64,000 nt of DNA from Augochlora pura (Eukaryota > Arthropoda > Insecta > Hymenoptera > Halictidae). The notes under the pieces were generated by a model. The model was not told where the DNA came from, did not search any database, and saw nothing but the letters and a program-made list of their open reading frames with translations. Positions 34,533 through 44,900 of the stretch are shown piece after piece. The translations under genes were made by a program, and so were the position numbers. The DNA is taken from the NCBI RefSeq assembly GCF_028453695.1, contig NC_135773.1, positions 1,116,001 to 1,180,000 of the forward strand, in the 5' to 3' direction. Numbering within the stretch: the first letter of the stretch is position 1; every line of letters begins with the position of its first letter.

Positions 34533-37210
34533 CGCCCGCCGGTATTCTGATATCAGGTTACACCCGTGCCGGCCGTTGCGAAATTTCCGTCCACCGTCCC
34601 CGGGTGCCGGAAAATTCGCGACGAAATCGCAAGATTCTAATCCCATATATATACATTTATATATAATATGTTTTCGATTCTTTTTCTTCTTGGGTGTAGG
34701 ATCAAGGTAACGCCAATAGATTCGTCTAAAATTAGAGTTTATTAAATTTTTTTATATGATTTCCCCTTTTTTCTAACCCTATTTACAACTTATATACTAA
34801 CCTAAAATTAGAGAATCGCCAATCAAACGTTCCTGCTTTCCTCAGTTTTCATATCGCACAGTTTAAGGTTAGAAATGACTTTTCTAAGTTCTTCCGCGCC
34901 AGTGGCGCCGTTCCTCACGCGTCCGACCCTTAGCGGCGCGTACACGAAGCTTTCATATATACGCGACTATATGCTAATCCCATTTTTCGCGCAGCAGACA
35001 TTGCTAAACGAGGCTTGGCCGTCTGCGAAGCGAGAGACCTATCGACGCTAAAACCGCCGTCGCTGACGAAACGGTTGGTCTCGGATATTTCGCCTCGCAA
35101 TTATTCTCTCCTAGCCTTTCCATTTTAACGGGACGAATTGCGTAGTCATTATTGCCGCTTGATGGCTTTTTGCATCGCCTTTGGAAGTACAAGACCGGTA
35201 ATAAAAACTCCTAGCGTCCGAGTGCCATTAGAAGTCGCTGCGTGTTACAACAGAACGATGCGATTGTCTTCGCGAAAGAATACCACCGGTAACGTCGACA
35301 AAAAAAAAAAATCCCTGTTAAATTTACCAACAGCATCGCGGTCGAAATTCTACGTTTCGATTCGCGCACGCGGAACTGTTTCGCGCTTTCTCTCCTCGAT
35401 CGACAAATATAAACCGACCGCAAAAAAAAAAACGCTAATCGCGCGCGCAAAGCCCGAAAAATCTGTTTCGCCGTTCGACTTTCCTAAAGCAATTTTAATT
35501 TCATACGAGCCTGATACGCGCTGTCGCAGCTGCTCCCAGCTATTTTTGCGCGCGGACTACTTTGACATTTATATAATTCATTCGACTGCACGCGCTCGTC
35601 TGCAAACGTTCCGGGAGGACAAGGCGGGGGGAGGGGGGGGGCACACCGGCGCGGCGGCGTGCCCGACTAAAAGCTAGCCGGGTCTGTTTTATTCATCGCG
35701 TTCGCCCGTAGTTTAAGCCATAATTTCGCGACGGCTCGCACGTGCACACGCTCACCGCGGTCGGTCTTCTCTCCGACAATCCCCTTAATCGTGAAGATCT
35801 ACATTGTTTAAGCACCGTGGCTGGCCGACCTTGTTTGCGAAATGCCGCGATAATAGCCGGGGAAAAAGTTTATCCGCGGACGTTACGGCTCCGCGAGAGC
35901 TTAACGCGAGCGGACAGGAAGAGATCGCGCGAATGGCGGGGGCCGTCCCAGGACTCCCCGACTCTCGATTGCTATGCCAACCGCGTGCACTGCGCGACGA
36001 AATCATAGGACACCCTAGAATTTTTCGTGTTTCTCGAAACCAATAATGTATAGAAAGGTTTTGCATGTAGCTGCATAAACAGTACTTCTTCTTTATTATA
36101 GCCACTGATTATGTTTTTTTCACAGGATTTGTATCTGTTTATGTAAAAGACGAGTACGACAAAGTGATAGGACGCGTGCCGAAAAAATATGATTTTTATT
36201 TAATTTTAATGTTTTATTTAATTTTAATGTTTTACTGAATTGCAATATTGTGTACACATTCCTTTCTTTTTTAGAACCGCCAACATCCTCCTAGGTAGCG
36301 ATTTATATAATTTTTTTAAAGAACTACGCGAAGGTTATTAGGAAAGTATTTAGGATGTCCTATAATTTTATCGCGCAGTGTAGCCATACGATTGAACGTT
36401 TGTACACGGCGAGGTTGAACGTTTTCACGAGAATTCGAAACACGACCGAATAAAATCGGAGTACATATCTCGCGAATATCGCGAAGCGAAGGAATCTCGC
36501 GTTCGACGAAGACGAATCGAGCAATTAAAAGTGGAGACGAAATCCGCGACTTAATTAAATTTTAGCGCGTCGCCTCGAACGTACTGTCTCGGCTGACGGC
36601 GGAAAATGGAGGGCTTAGACAAAGGCTTATCTACGACGCAGCATTTCACGTGCTCGGGAAGAGTTTCTTAACACCGTGGAACGACGTAATACTCGTAACT
36701 TTAAACGGGAATAATTTGCGAAGTAGGCCAACGCGGAAACTTGTTCCGGCATAATTATGTGGGTCACGGTGTGCGGAAAATATTACAGTTTGTAAAAAGG
36801 CGAAGCTCCCCGCGGACTTGGTCGACGTCCCTTATCAATTGCGAACGAGCCTGACAATTTTCCTCTCCTTGGTTCCACGCTTTTACTGACAACAGTCTGT
36901 GCTTAGCAATGACCATTGGTAATTTTTAATAAATAGTTGTTCCGGGAATCTTCGGAAGTTTTCGCGTCGGTACGAAAACGTTGAACAAAATCCAGTGAAA
37001 CGTATAAGCCAAGAGCAACGGATGATCCGACGATAAATCGCGATATTTAAAACACCGGAACGCTCGAGTTCGATTTTCTGACGTTGAAAGCTGACGGACG
37101 TTAATGAAGCGATACAAGTCCAACGGATACCGACGCGAAAGAGTTAATTTTTCACAAGAGCGTTACTATTACAATATTCAATAAATACTATACAATACTA
37201 TACAACGAGC
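34533..37210. other. Non-coding stretch, no gene recognised
   Basis: 34630-34880 and 36020-36380 are AT-rich, 35000-36000 mixed to CpG-rich. The 179-codon plus-strand frame at 35138-35677 is K/R/S-rich, runs over A-tracts and shows no domain. A G-rich run (nine G) lies near 35632-35641. Confidence 0.5.
36002..36366. mobile_element. 365-base segment bounded by an inverted repeat with mariner-like words
   Basis: The left arm is ATCATAGGACACCCTAG and the right arm read inward is ATTATAGGACATCCTAA, matching at 14 of 17 positions. The core GGGTGTCCTAT resembles the mariner ends at 112 and 12840, but the arms point outward rather than inward. This could be the facing outer ends of two flanking mariner relics, or a distinct short element. 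No transposase remnant was seen on either side. Confidence 0.35.
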
Positions 37211-37543
37211 TCAAATCTGCTCGATGAGTCGCGAGGGAACGTGGCCCTGTATTAAATTCTGTCGCAGTTGATCACGAAAATATATTTCGTAATCGCCTTC
37301 GGTGCGCGTTTCGGCGCGGTCTCGCGAAATCGTCGATTCCACGTCGGCATTAAGTCCGTAATTATTTATGTCGCCGGTCCATAAACCATTTGCAGCGACA
37401 AATTCGGCCCTTGAATTATTACAAAATTGATCATATGATCGTTTTATGTATATTTTATTCGGGCGATCTTTATGCGATAGATGGACACCAATGCCGCCAT
37501 TTGTATAGCGATCGCGAATGGAGAAGACACGAGCAACACGCAT
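37211..37543 (-). CDS. Uncharacterised open frame, 110 codons
   Basis: This minus-strand frame runs from ATG to TGA and reads with a fairly balanced amino-acid composition (for example AEFVAANGLWTGDINNYG near the middle), unlike the arginine-rich frames elsewhere. No domain, signal peptide or membrane segment is recognised. The start lies just beside a truncated family 2 element at 37558. It may be a chance frame. I list it only because it lacks low-complexity sequence and is not mirrored by a long frame on the other strand. Confidence 0.12.
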   Translation of the reverse strand: MRVARVFSIRDRYTNGGIGVHLSHKDRPNKIYIKRSYDQFCNNSRAEFVAANGLWTGDINNYGLNADVESTISRDRAETRTEGDYEIYFRDQLRQNLIQGHVPSRLIEQI

Positions 37544-37557
37544 GCTCTTATAGAGCC

Positions 37558-37753
37558 ATCTTGTTTTGAAAATTTCTTTTTATTGCAATATATTCGAGCA
37601 AAATGAATTCGACTATGATTTATCGAATGCGAAAGAGTCCTAACGTCATCCCCTATGATAAATGTGAACCTTTTACTTTTATTTTAATTAATTAAATTGT
37701 TTTTTAATTATGTGGGGATTTTAGTGTCTAATCGTCGGCGACGAACGTGTTAA
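37558..37753 (-). mobile_element. Truncated TTAA element, right end and interior (family 2)
   Basis: Read from the TTAA at 37750-37753 on the minus strand the end is TTAACACGTTCGTCGCCGAC. The interior aligns with 13355-13490 (TTTTTATTGCAAT, GAGCAAA, GAATTCGA, CCCCTATGATAAA, TTAATTAAATTG). The opposite end, present at 13298, is missing here, so this copy is truncated on its left. Taken together the two copies define both termini of the family. Confidence 0.55.
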
Positions 37754-38196
37754 CAACAGAATCTCTTACAAAATCGACGTAACTAATATTCGCAGGTCCA
37801 ACTCGTTAACACGGACCCCGCGTGTCCACATTAATAAAGCAAGCTTGTACAAATACCCGAAACAAGTGTGAACTGTAACAGCATACGAGAGCGCTTGAAA
37901 TTTTGATAGTTCATAAATGCAGCCGTAGTCAAAACTAGCGTACACGGAGCGAACGCGGTGATAAATGCGCCGGGTCGGTGTACGTGTTTAGTATTAATTC
38001 TGGGGACCGATGACAATTTGCGATTTACGACGGCCAGTTACGGCCTGAAACTCGGTAATATCCTTGGCGTGTTCCTAATTTGACGAGCCATCGGTATAAA
38101 TTCGGTGGATCGCGAAACTTTTACGCTTAACGCCCCTGATGAGATCGGCGTTTCAATAAAATCCGGTTTAGCAGCCGCGCGCGCGGTTTGCCCGGG

Positions 38197-38236
38197 GGTG
38201 GTGGTGGTGCTGGTGGTGGTGGTGGTGGAGGGGGGA
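38197..38236. repeat. (GGT)n tract
   Basis: About ten GGT units with one GCT interruption, followed by a G run. The G-rich strand could form a quadruplex. Confidence 0.9.
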
Positions 38237-39135
38237 ACGTATTTACTACCGCGGAGCGCGAGCAATAAAACTACCGGTGCGTGGTAGAAACGAAATACGA
38301 TATCGCCCCGGTGTACTTTCACAAAGCTTAATACGAATTTATTAGTTGTCCCGTCCGTGCGCGAGCGCGGGGTCTTACTTCATCGCCGCGCGTGTGTCGC
38401 GCGTTTTGACGAACAATGGCGGGCGCGCGCGCGCTTGGAAACGTGTAATTTAATGTGATTCGTTTATCCGAACGGTCCGCGAGTCTGTTTAGTTCATATC
38501 TCACGAGCCCCGCGTTACACTGAATGAGCAATTATCATTTTTACCGCCGCGACGATAATGCGATTTTTCGTCGAAAAATCTGACTCATTGCGCTTCATTG
38601 TCCGTCGGACAGGCGTGAAGCCGGGCGAAATGAAATTTCGCTTTTGAAGGAGCTTTTCTCCGGGCGGCGTGGCCGTGTCTTGATATTTTTCTACGCACGC
38701 GCGGAGGGTATCTCTAATTCTAGTACACAGGTTTCCTATTTTCCAGGCGGATCGCCATCGAGATTCAATAAGATACTCGTCGTCGGGGGATAATGAAAAA
38801 GAGTAGTATACTAGCCGTAATCCCATGAAAACGGCCCCATAACCGTGGATCATAATACAAAGTTTACTAGGGCGCCGAGTGGTTCGCGGTCTAAGGCGGA
38901 AGGTAAGTCGTACCAGATAATGCACGAAGTTTTAATTGTTATGGGTCATCACGGCCAAAGTTATTTCATTCCCCGGCTATTAAATCAAAATTATTAGTCG
39001 TGATTTCTTAGTGCCAGCCGCGCCTGGCTAGCCTCTGCATCGGGTGTTTTATTGACGCTGGTATGCTGTCCGCGGTTTCATTGTTACGTTCGATGCTTTT
39101 TGCCTACCGCTATTGGTTACCTATACTTGGTGCAC

Positions 39136-39182
39136 CATATATATTATATATATATATATAATAAATATATAATGTATACATA
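39136..39182. repeat. (TA)n tract
   Basis: An imperfect TA dinucleotide array in an AT-rich block. Confidence 0.88.
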
Positions 39183-41213
39183 ATATGTATAATATAATAG
39201 TTATAATTATTGTTTTAATTTAATTTTAGCGAGCTACGTTCACGTCGGTTATTAGTGAAACGCGCATGTAACTTAATATAACTTTAAAATAAATTTAAAT
39301 TTCATATAAATGTAATATAGACATTTAAATTTAATATAGAAATATTTAATATAAAATTGTAAAGGAAAAGGTACAGCACGTTTAAGACACGCGTCCGCAC
39401 CACGTGGCCGAACATACGCAACAGACCAAGCGTGCTTTGACATAATTCAATCGCGCATTGATTCTCCGATCATAAATTTCTCGCAATTATAATAAAAGTA
39501 ACGTCGACTTACTAAAATTTTTTTTATTCATGCCGTACGTCTTCGCCAGACCGATCGAGTTCCATCTTCGACGCGACGGAACCCAGAAGTCGAGGAAATT
39601 GAGATTTTTTTTTCTTCAGCCATCGCGATCTTGCCACTTCGTTAAAAAATATGATCCCGTGGAAAGGAGAATATCTGACGAAACGGGGTAAGGCACGGCG
39701 GATCTCCTGTCCGAAAGGGGTTTTCTCGAGTGCGCCGTTACCTCGGCGATTTCCTTTTTTACGACTTGTTTTCAAACTTTCCTCTACCTCGGACAGGAAA
39801 TTTCATACTTCCGTCAACTTTTGGGACCCGGTTCCCCCGTCTGTTCGCACTTGCGCATGCATTAAACTTAACGATCCTAATATGGAACGCTCCGGCCCAC
39901 GCATGCAAATGTTGCGTTTTTCGAATGCGAAACCCGTCCGCGCATTTTGCCGCATTTTATTCGCGTTTCACGTGCCCGTATCTCTTCTATATTTTTATTT
40001 AATAATTACGCGGCCGATTTTTCTGCAAAGTAAAAAATTCCGTTAGAGTTAGATTTTTCGATGACAAGTTAGATTTTATTTTAGTAATTTTTAAAGGGCT
40101 ATTAATTAAAGCACAATTAATTTTAGGACCCTTGGGCTTAGAATACATGATATTTAAAATAATAAAGTTGATTTCCCTACATCTCATCTATGCTTCCACC
40201 TGCAGGAATACCTTTTATACTATATTATACAATACATTTCTAAACCCCTACAATTTTTGTGAGCAACATTTTCTCACATTATATTAAATAACCAAGATAT
40301 TTAAGTATCCAGATTTCATAAGACACCTTGCAACTTTTCTACCATCTTTACAGCTTCCTCTTCGATCTAGCAATTTCCATCAAAAAAGCACACAATTTCC
40401 GCTAACAATATTTCCAAAATCTCAAAATCCAATCCAGTGAATAGCTAAAGCTGTGCTTTCAACCAATCAGTCCACGTCGAGTCGTCGATTAAAAATCACG
40501 GCCTGCAGAGGCATCATCGACCGGTTGGAAACAATAGTCGCGCCTTCGAGCTAGACAAAACCCGTGCGCGAAAGTTTCAGACGTCTGAAAGTTCGTGGCA
40601 CATTTGGTAGTCGAAAGGACTGCACGTAAGAAAGGAGCAGAGGGGGGAGGACGGTGGGGTACGGTGGGGCCGGTCGAAGAGCGGCGTGGCAACGGGTCCA
40701 CGAATCGTTTCGTTTATCTCGAGCATCGTCGTTCCGCGATGAATAAACAGCGACGGGGGGTTCTTCGAAACAATTTAATCTACATAAGCTAACAGCTACC
40801 TGTCCGCTCTCTCGTCGCCGTCGGGGGAGATTTGAAGCGCTCCGGCGCGGAATGTAGCAGTCTCGAACCCGTGTACACGTTCGAACGAGAGTGGGACTCG
40901 AAACACGAAGAGACACGGAAGGGAAGAGCCGCGGGGAGAGAGCAGCCCGTTGCACCGCGCGCCGTACGAAGGAGGACGGGGGGTGGGGGTGAAACGCGGC
41001 GGTGGGGCGGGTCGGAGGAAAGAGTGTTTCTGAAATCTACGGGGCCACAAATAAGAGATAAAGCCGGCCTGGCACCTCGTATCTGGGATCTCGCTCCCCT
41101 ATCACCGCGGCTCTCTGCGGATAAGACGGAGGACCTCCGGCCGGAGCGTAGACTTTAGACGATTGAATTATCGCGGCCGATCGATTCCGAGTTTAAACCG
41201 TCGCGGATTCCGA

Positions 41214-41216
<3 letters not shown>

Positions 41217-41245
<29 letters not shown>
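41217..41245. repeat. (CT)n microsatellite
   Basis: About 14 CT units directly adjoining the first copy of the duplicated block that starts at 41239. Confidence 0.93.
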
Positions 41246-41248
<3 letters not shown>

Positions 41249-41323
41249 TATCGAAGTCAAAAGTCCGCCCCTCGGACCTGGCCCGAAACCACGTCGATTA
41301 ATAATCGCGGTCGCGGTGCGCCG
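41239..41323 (+). repeat. Duplicated block, copy 1
   Basis: Shares CTCTCGATTATCGA at its left and TTAATAATCGCGGTC plus CGGT(G/A)CGCCG at its right with 41562-41656. The middle is diverged (CTCGGACCTGGCCCGAAACC against GATCCGGGACTTAAACCCGAA). The length difference is nine bases, so a plus-strand frame (LSIIEV... to ...LIIAVAVRR) stays in register with the other copy. Function unknown. Confidence 0.7.
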
Positions 41324-41469
41324 CACGGTCGGATCGAGAAATTCAGAATCGCTTTGCAAAGATCTGCGCACAGGCGGAGAAATTAATGGGATTGAATGAA
41401 TATCTTAGTCGCTGGGAATATTTAAAATTGAGCTTCTCGAAGGATATTTTTATCTGAGAAAAATATAAC

Positions 41470-41543
41470 ATTTACGCGTTTGCAGACAATTGAAAAATAT
41501 CGCGCGGTAGTTCTAAGGTTGATCTAACTACCCTAAATCGCAA
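41470..41543 (+). repeat. Dispersed repeat copy, mate at 23302
   Basis: TTTACGCGTTTGCAGACAAT, TGAAAAATATCGCGCGGTAG, TTCTAAGGTTGATCTAACTA and CCCTAAATCGCAAT align with 23302-23376 in the same order. It lies between the two copies of the duplicated block. Confidence 0.65.
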
Positions 41544-41561
41544 TTTCGAGTTCCTCGCACC

Positions 41562-41656
41562 GTCTCTCGATTATCGACGAATTGAAAATTCTGTCTCCGG
41601 ATCCGGGACTTAAACCCGAACCCTATCAATTAATAATCGCGGTCACGGTACGCCGG
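41562..41656 (+). repeat. Duplicated block, copy 2
   Basis: Starts about 323 bases after copy 1 and ends about 332 bases after it, the difference being a nine-base indel. The plus-strand frame in register with copy 1 reads LSIIDEL... to ...LIIAVTVRR. No known domain. The two copies flank the dispersed repeat at 41470. Confidence 0.7.
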
Positions 41657-44600
41657 TTCCCAGCGTCGCAGTCACAGCGTCGAGCTATATCAAAATTGTA
41701 GATCGTGCGTCATTACCAGTCATTTAGATCACTCGGATTAGCAAGGCTCGATTGTCATGGACGGCGACGAACGGTGGCCCGCGGACCGGTTAATTGAAAT
41801 CGTACGAATCGAACGATTTCCGTGGAAGCATTAATCTTACGGCGGAATTAATTAGAGGGCCCCACGGGCTGCTCGATAATGCAACGTCGCGGCTCGTTAG
41901 TATTCTTCCGATTATGACCATTAGTCAGTCTTGCGCGCTGCGGTCTGTCGAAAAATCCTGGACAACACCGGGGAACACGGAGAAAAATTACGGACACGAG
42001 GAATCCGGCGATCGTGGGCGGGCGATATCGATCTTCGTTAGTTCACGGATCCGTTGCTATCTGGCGCCGTGCGTTGGCTCGCGGGCGCGAGCCTCGATTC
42101 GCTTTCGACGAATTAATTAGACCGCATTGTTACGCTAATCGCTTTCTCTCGTACTCGGAGGGAAAGATTAAGAAACGTCGAGGAATTCGTGATTCCTCCA
42201 TCTGGAAATAATATCCTAATTGAGATTCTTGCAGATAGCATCGCGTTTATATACCGATTCTAATCCTTTACGAGCGTATTTACGTTCTTGAACGGACAGT
42301 AATATATGAGACATTAAGAAAGAAAATTAATTCACTTTCTTTTAAATTTTAGACATGCGTAACGCAATATATTTCAATTTTATATGGGTAAGAATAAAAG
42401 AAAAAGTAAATAATTTTGGTAGCTGAGAGTAGACATGCGACTGCAAAGGGTTAAAATAGGATGCATCCAATGGCGTAAGCAATATCTTCCTCATTGCTAG
42501 AAACAAGGAGAGTTATTGCTAACTAAAATGTCCATCGTTTTTTTATCTTTATTAAGGAAAGTTAGAGTCGAGTTAATCGATAGCAACTTCATAATTTCAG
42601 CACTTTATTATGCACAGAATATAATTCAAAATTTTCGAGAGCGTTATTTACGCCACTGCGACTCCAACCCACCCGGTTGTCGAGAGCATTCGTGTCTGTT
42701 CACACCGTTCAGGATTGATAACGTTCGCCGGGCGTAGTCGACGTCGAGCTGAACGACACAATATCTTTCCCCGGCGACTGTCGGAATGACGGCTGCTTAG
42801 CGGCCGCTAACAACGTTGCCGCAAAGTTCGGCTAAAACGAGCGAAATAACGTTATCGGGATGACGAGGGAACGGAGGCGTTGAAATTATCGTGCTCATCC
42901 GCATCAGCGTGTCCCATCTTGTCACGACCCACGTCGGGAACGTCCGAACTCATCATAATCCGGCCGGAATCGTTTCGGGCATACTCTGACGCCTCGCAAC
43001 CGGTTCCGATCCCCCTGCAGCACGGCCGTATCTACGTTGACCCGGTCAGATTCGGCTCTCTGGACTCGCAGAAACCTGTTCGAACGAGCCTCGACGGCTT
43101 TCCTTCGGTTGAAGCACCAAGTTCCTACGAAGTGATAGGGTGAAGTTGATCTTCCACTAGATCTTCGATATACATATAATCAAGCTGCGACGATATTATC
43201 TTGTTCAAGAAAATTTGTTAAATATAAGTTGAAATAAATTAAAACTGTTAATAATGAGGCTTTATTTTAGAAAAATTGTCGGGAGAAAATTTATCGACAA
43301 AAGCTACATTTTAGTTTTATATTTTAATAAATACACATCTCGCTTCAAAGTACATATTATATTGCAGCACGTAACGCATTCTGTATATTGCAATATCGTT
43401 TCATTTTGTGCGTTATAATTAAAAATGTAATAAAAGTAAAAACTACGTAATAGAAAATATAAGAAGGAGTTAAATGTAGAAATGTTAAAAAGGTTGGCTA
43501 TACCCAAGAGAATAAGCATTCGTGCGACACGTTTCTCTACTTTCGTCGGTAGGTGTATTTTGATAGTTCCAGGGTATTTTACCATATTAGCTGAGCCATA
43601 TCGGCCGCCATATAAATGTCTCATTTGTTCATCGCGCATTATACCGTCGCGAAACTTTGTAGCAGACGAGACGCGAAAATTTCGATTCGCGATAACGTTG
43701 TCTCGTGACAAAGTCCTGCACGGCCGATCGAAGAACGGCGATCGATATTATTACACGAGTTTCCAAGCCCCGGTTAAAATCTCCGCCGCGAATTGAAAGC
43801 GACTTTATCGCGGCGTACGACTGGATATACCATTCGGATCAACTTTACGACCAGCTTTGTCCTTGTTTCGTCCCGTATGTCTGCACGCTTTATTGGTCAA
43901 TGAAAAATCGATACATCCACTTTCCATTTGTTCCGATATCGCTCATTCCGCCGGGAAAAAAGGTGCAATAATCGGCGGCGCACGTTTACGCCGAGGGGGA
44001 CGACGACGACGACAATATAACAGGTTCGACTGTCCATTTACCGGGCGGCGTTCCCCCCGCCAGGCCGAACGAAAGGGAACCGAGCCACGATGATAAGTTG
44101 GACACACGAGATATCGGGGTATAGCTATCCGCAGATCGTTGTCTTCGACGGCGACTGGTTACGGAATTTATCTCCCATTGAACCGGGCCTGCCATAAAAT
44201 TTAATTAGAATTGGATTCCCATCGAGCGCCGGTCACGATGCTCCTAATAGTTAACGGTGGGGGGAGCAGGGAACGGAAGAATTTCGTAGCGAAACGTGTA
44301 ATAACAGAAGATGCCGCGCCTCCGCGCGCGCGGACCGAGGACAAAGAGAGGCACAAGGCGATGCAGTCGCCCGTTTTTCTCCGTTTCCCGCCGCGGTTTC
44401 AGGGTGGCTCGGACAGCCAGCGGGGGTCTTTAATTAGCGGACTATTTAGCTTTTATCTTATCGCCGGCGAGGATCGGATAAGTTACGTGTGCCCGTGTGT
44501 GCGCGGAGCTTTCTATCTGGATGCTGGCGTCCGCTGGTGGACGAACAACGAAGGATATACCCGGAGAGAGGATACCCAGAGCTGGAGAGAGGGGGAGCAG

Positions 44601-44772
44601 GAGACCGAGGCAGGTCCGAAGGTGGTGGAGGAGGAGGGGGTTCGAAGGAGAAGGACTCCTTCGGTGGACGACCTTTTAACTCCGCCGTTGAGGAATACTC
44701 CGGCGGCGAACGGGGGACCAAGTGAGAGAAGAGGAGTCGAACGGTAGGACGCGCGGCCGCGTTGGGTACTTA
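41657..44772. other. Non-coding stretch, no gene recognised
   Basis: 42240-42640 and 43140-43500 are AT-rich, the rest mixed. The minus frame at 43304-43711 (135 codons) is N/Y/F-rich in its AT-rich half and shows no domain. The 178-codon plus frame at 44211-44747 is R/E/G-rich and runs through GGA repeats. Confidence 0.5.
42420..42454 (-). mobile_element. Solitary TTAACCCTTTGC-type end (family 3)
   Basis: From the TTAA at 42451-42454 the minus strand reads TTAACCCTTTGCAGTCGCAT. The first 12 bases match the ends at 47752 and 62799. No partner end was identified. Confidence 0.45.
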
Positions 44773-44900
44773 CCTTAACAACTCGACAGATTTGTGAAGC
44801 TCGCCGTGATAAAAACAGACAATTACCGGGGCCTGTGCCGGGACATACGTTAACCGCGACGGTCCCGGAGAGAGAGCCTCTCGCTGGATTTTTGCCGGGG
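44773..44900 (-). other. Possible exon end with perfect splice donor on the minus strand
   Basis: On the minus strand, TTGTTAAG is followed by GTAAGTACC, with the intron starting at 44773, which is an ideal U1 match. Upstream (to the right in plus coordinates) at least two frames are open across the last 50 bases, one reading CFYHGELHKSVELL and another GPGNCLFLSRRASQICRVVK. Neither is recognised. The 5' limit of the exon is not known and the end given is arbitrary. Confidence 0.25.

Larger units (their letters stand above)
37754..41238. other. Non-coding stretch, no gene recognised
   Basis: 38000-39100 and 40500-41200 are CpG-rich. 39130-39370 and 40030-40400 are AT-rich. Frames at 38515-38925 (minus), 39651-40046 (plus) and 40551-40955 (minus) have no recognisable domain. 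A donor-like AAGGTAAGTCG occurs near 38903 on the plus strand without an assignable partner. Confidence 0.5.
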
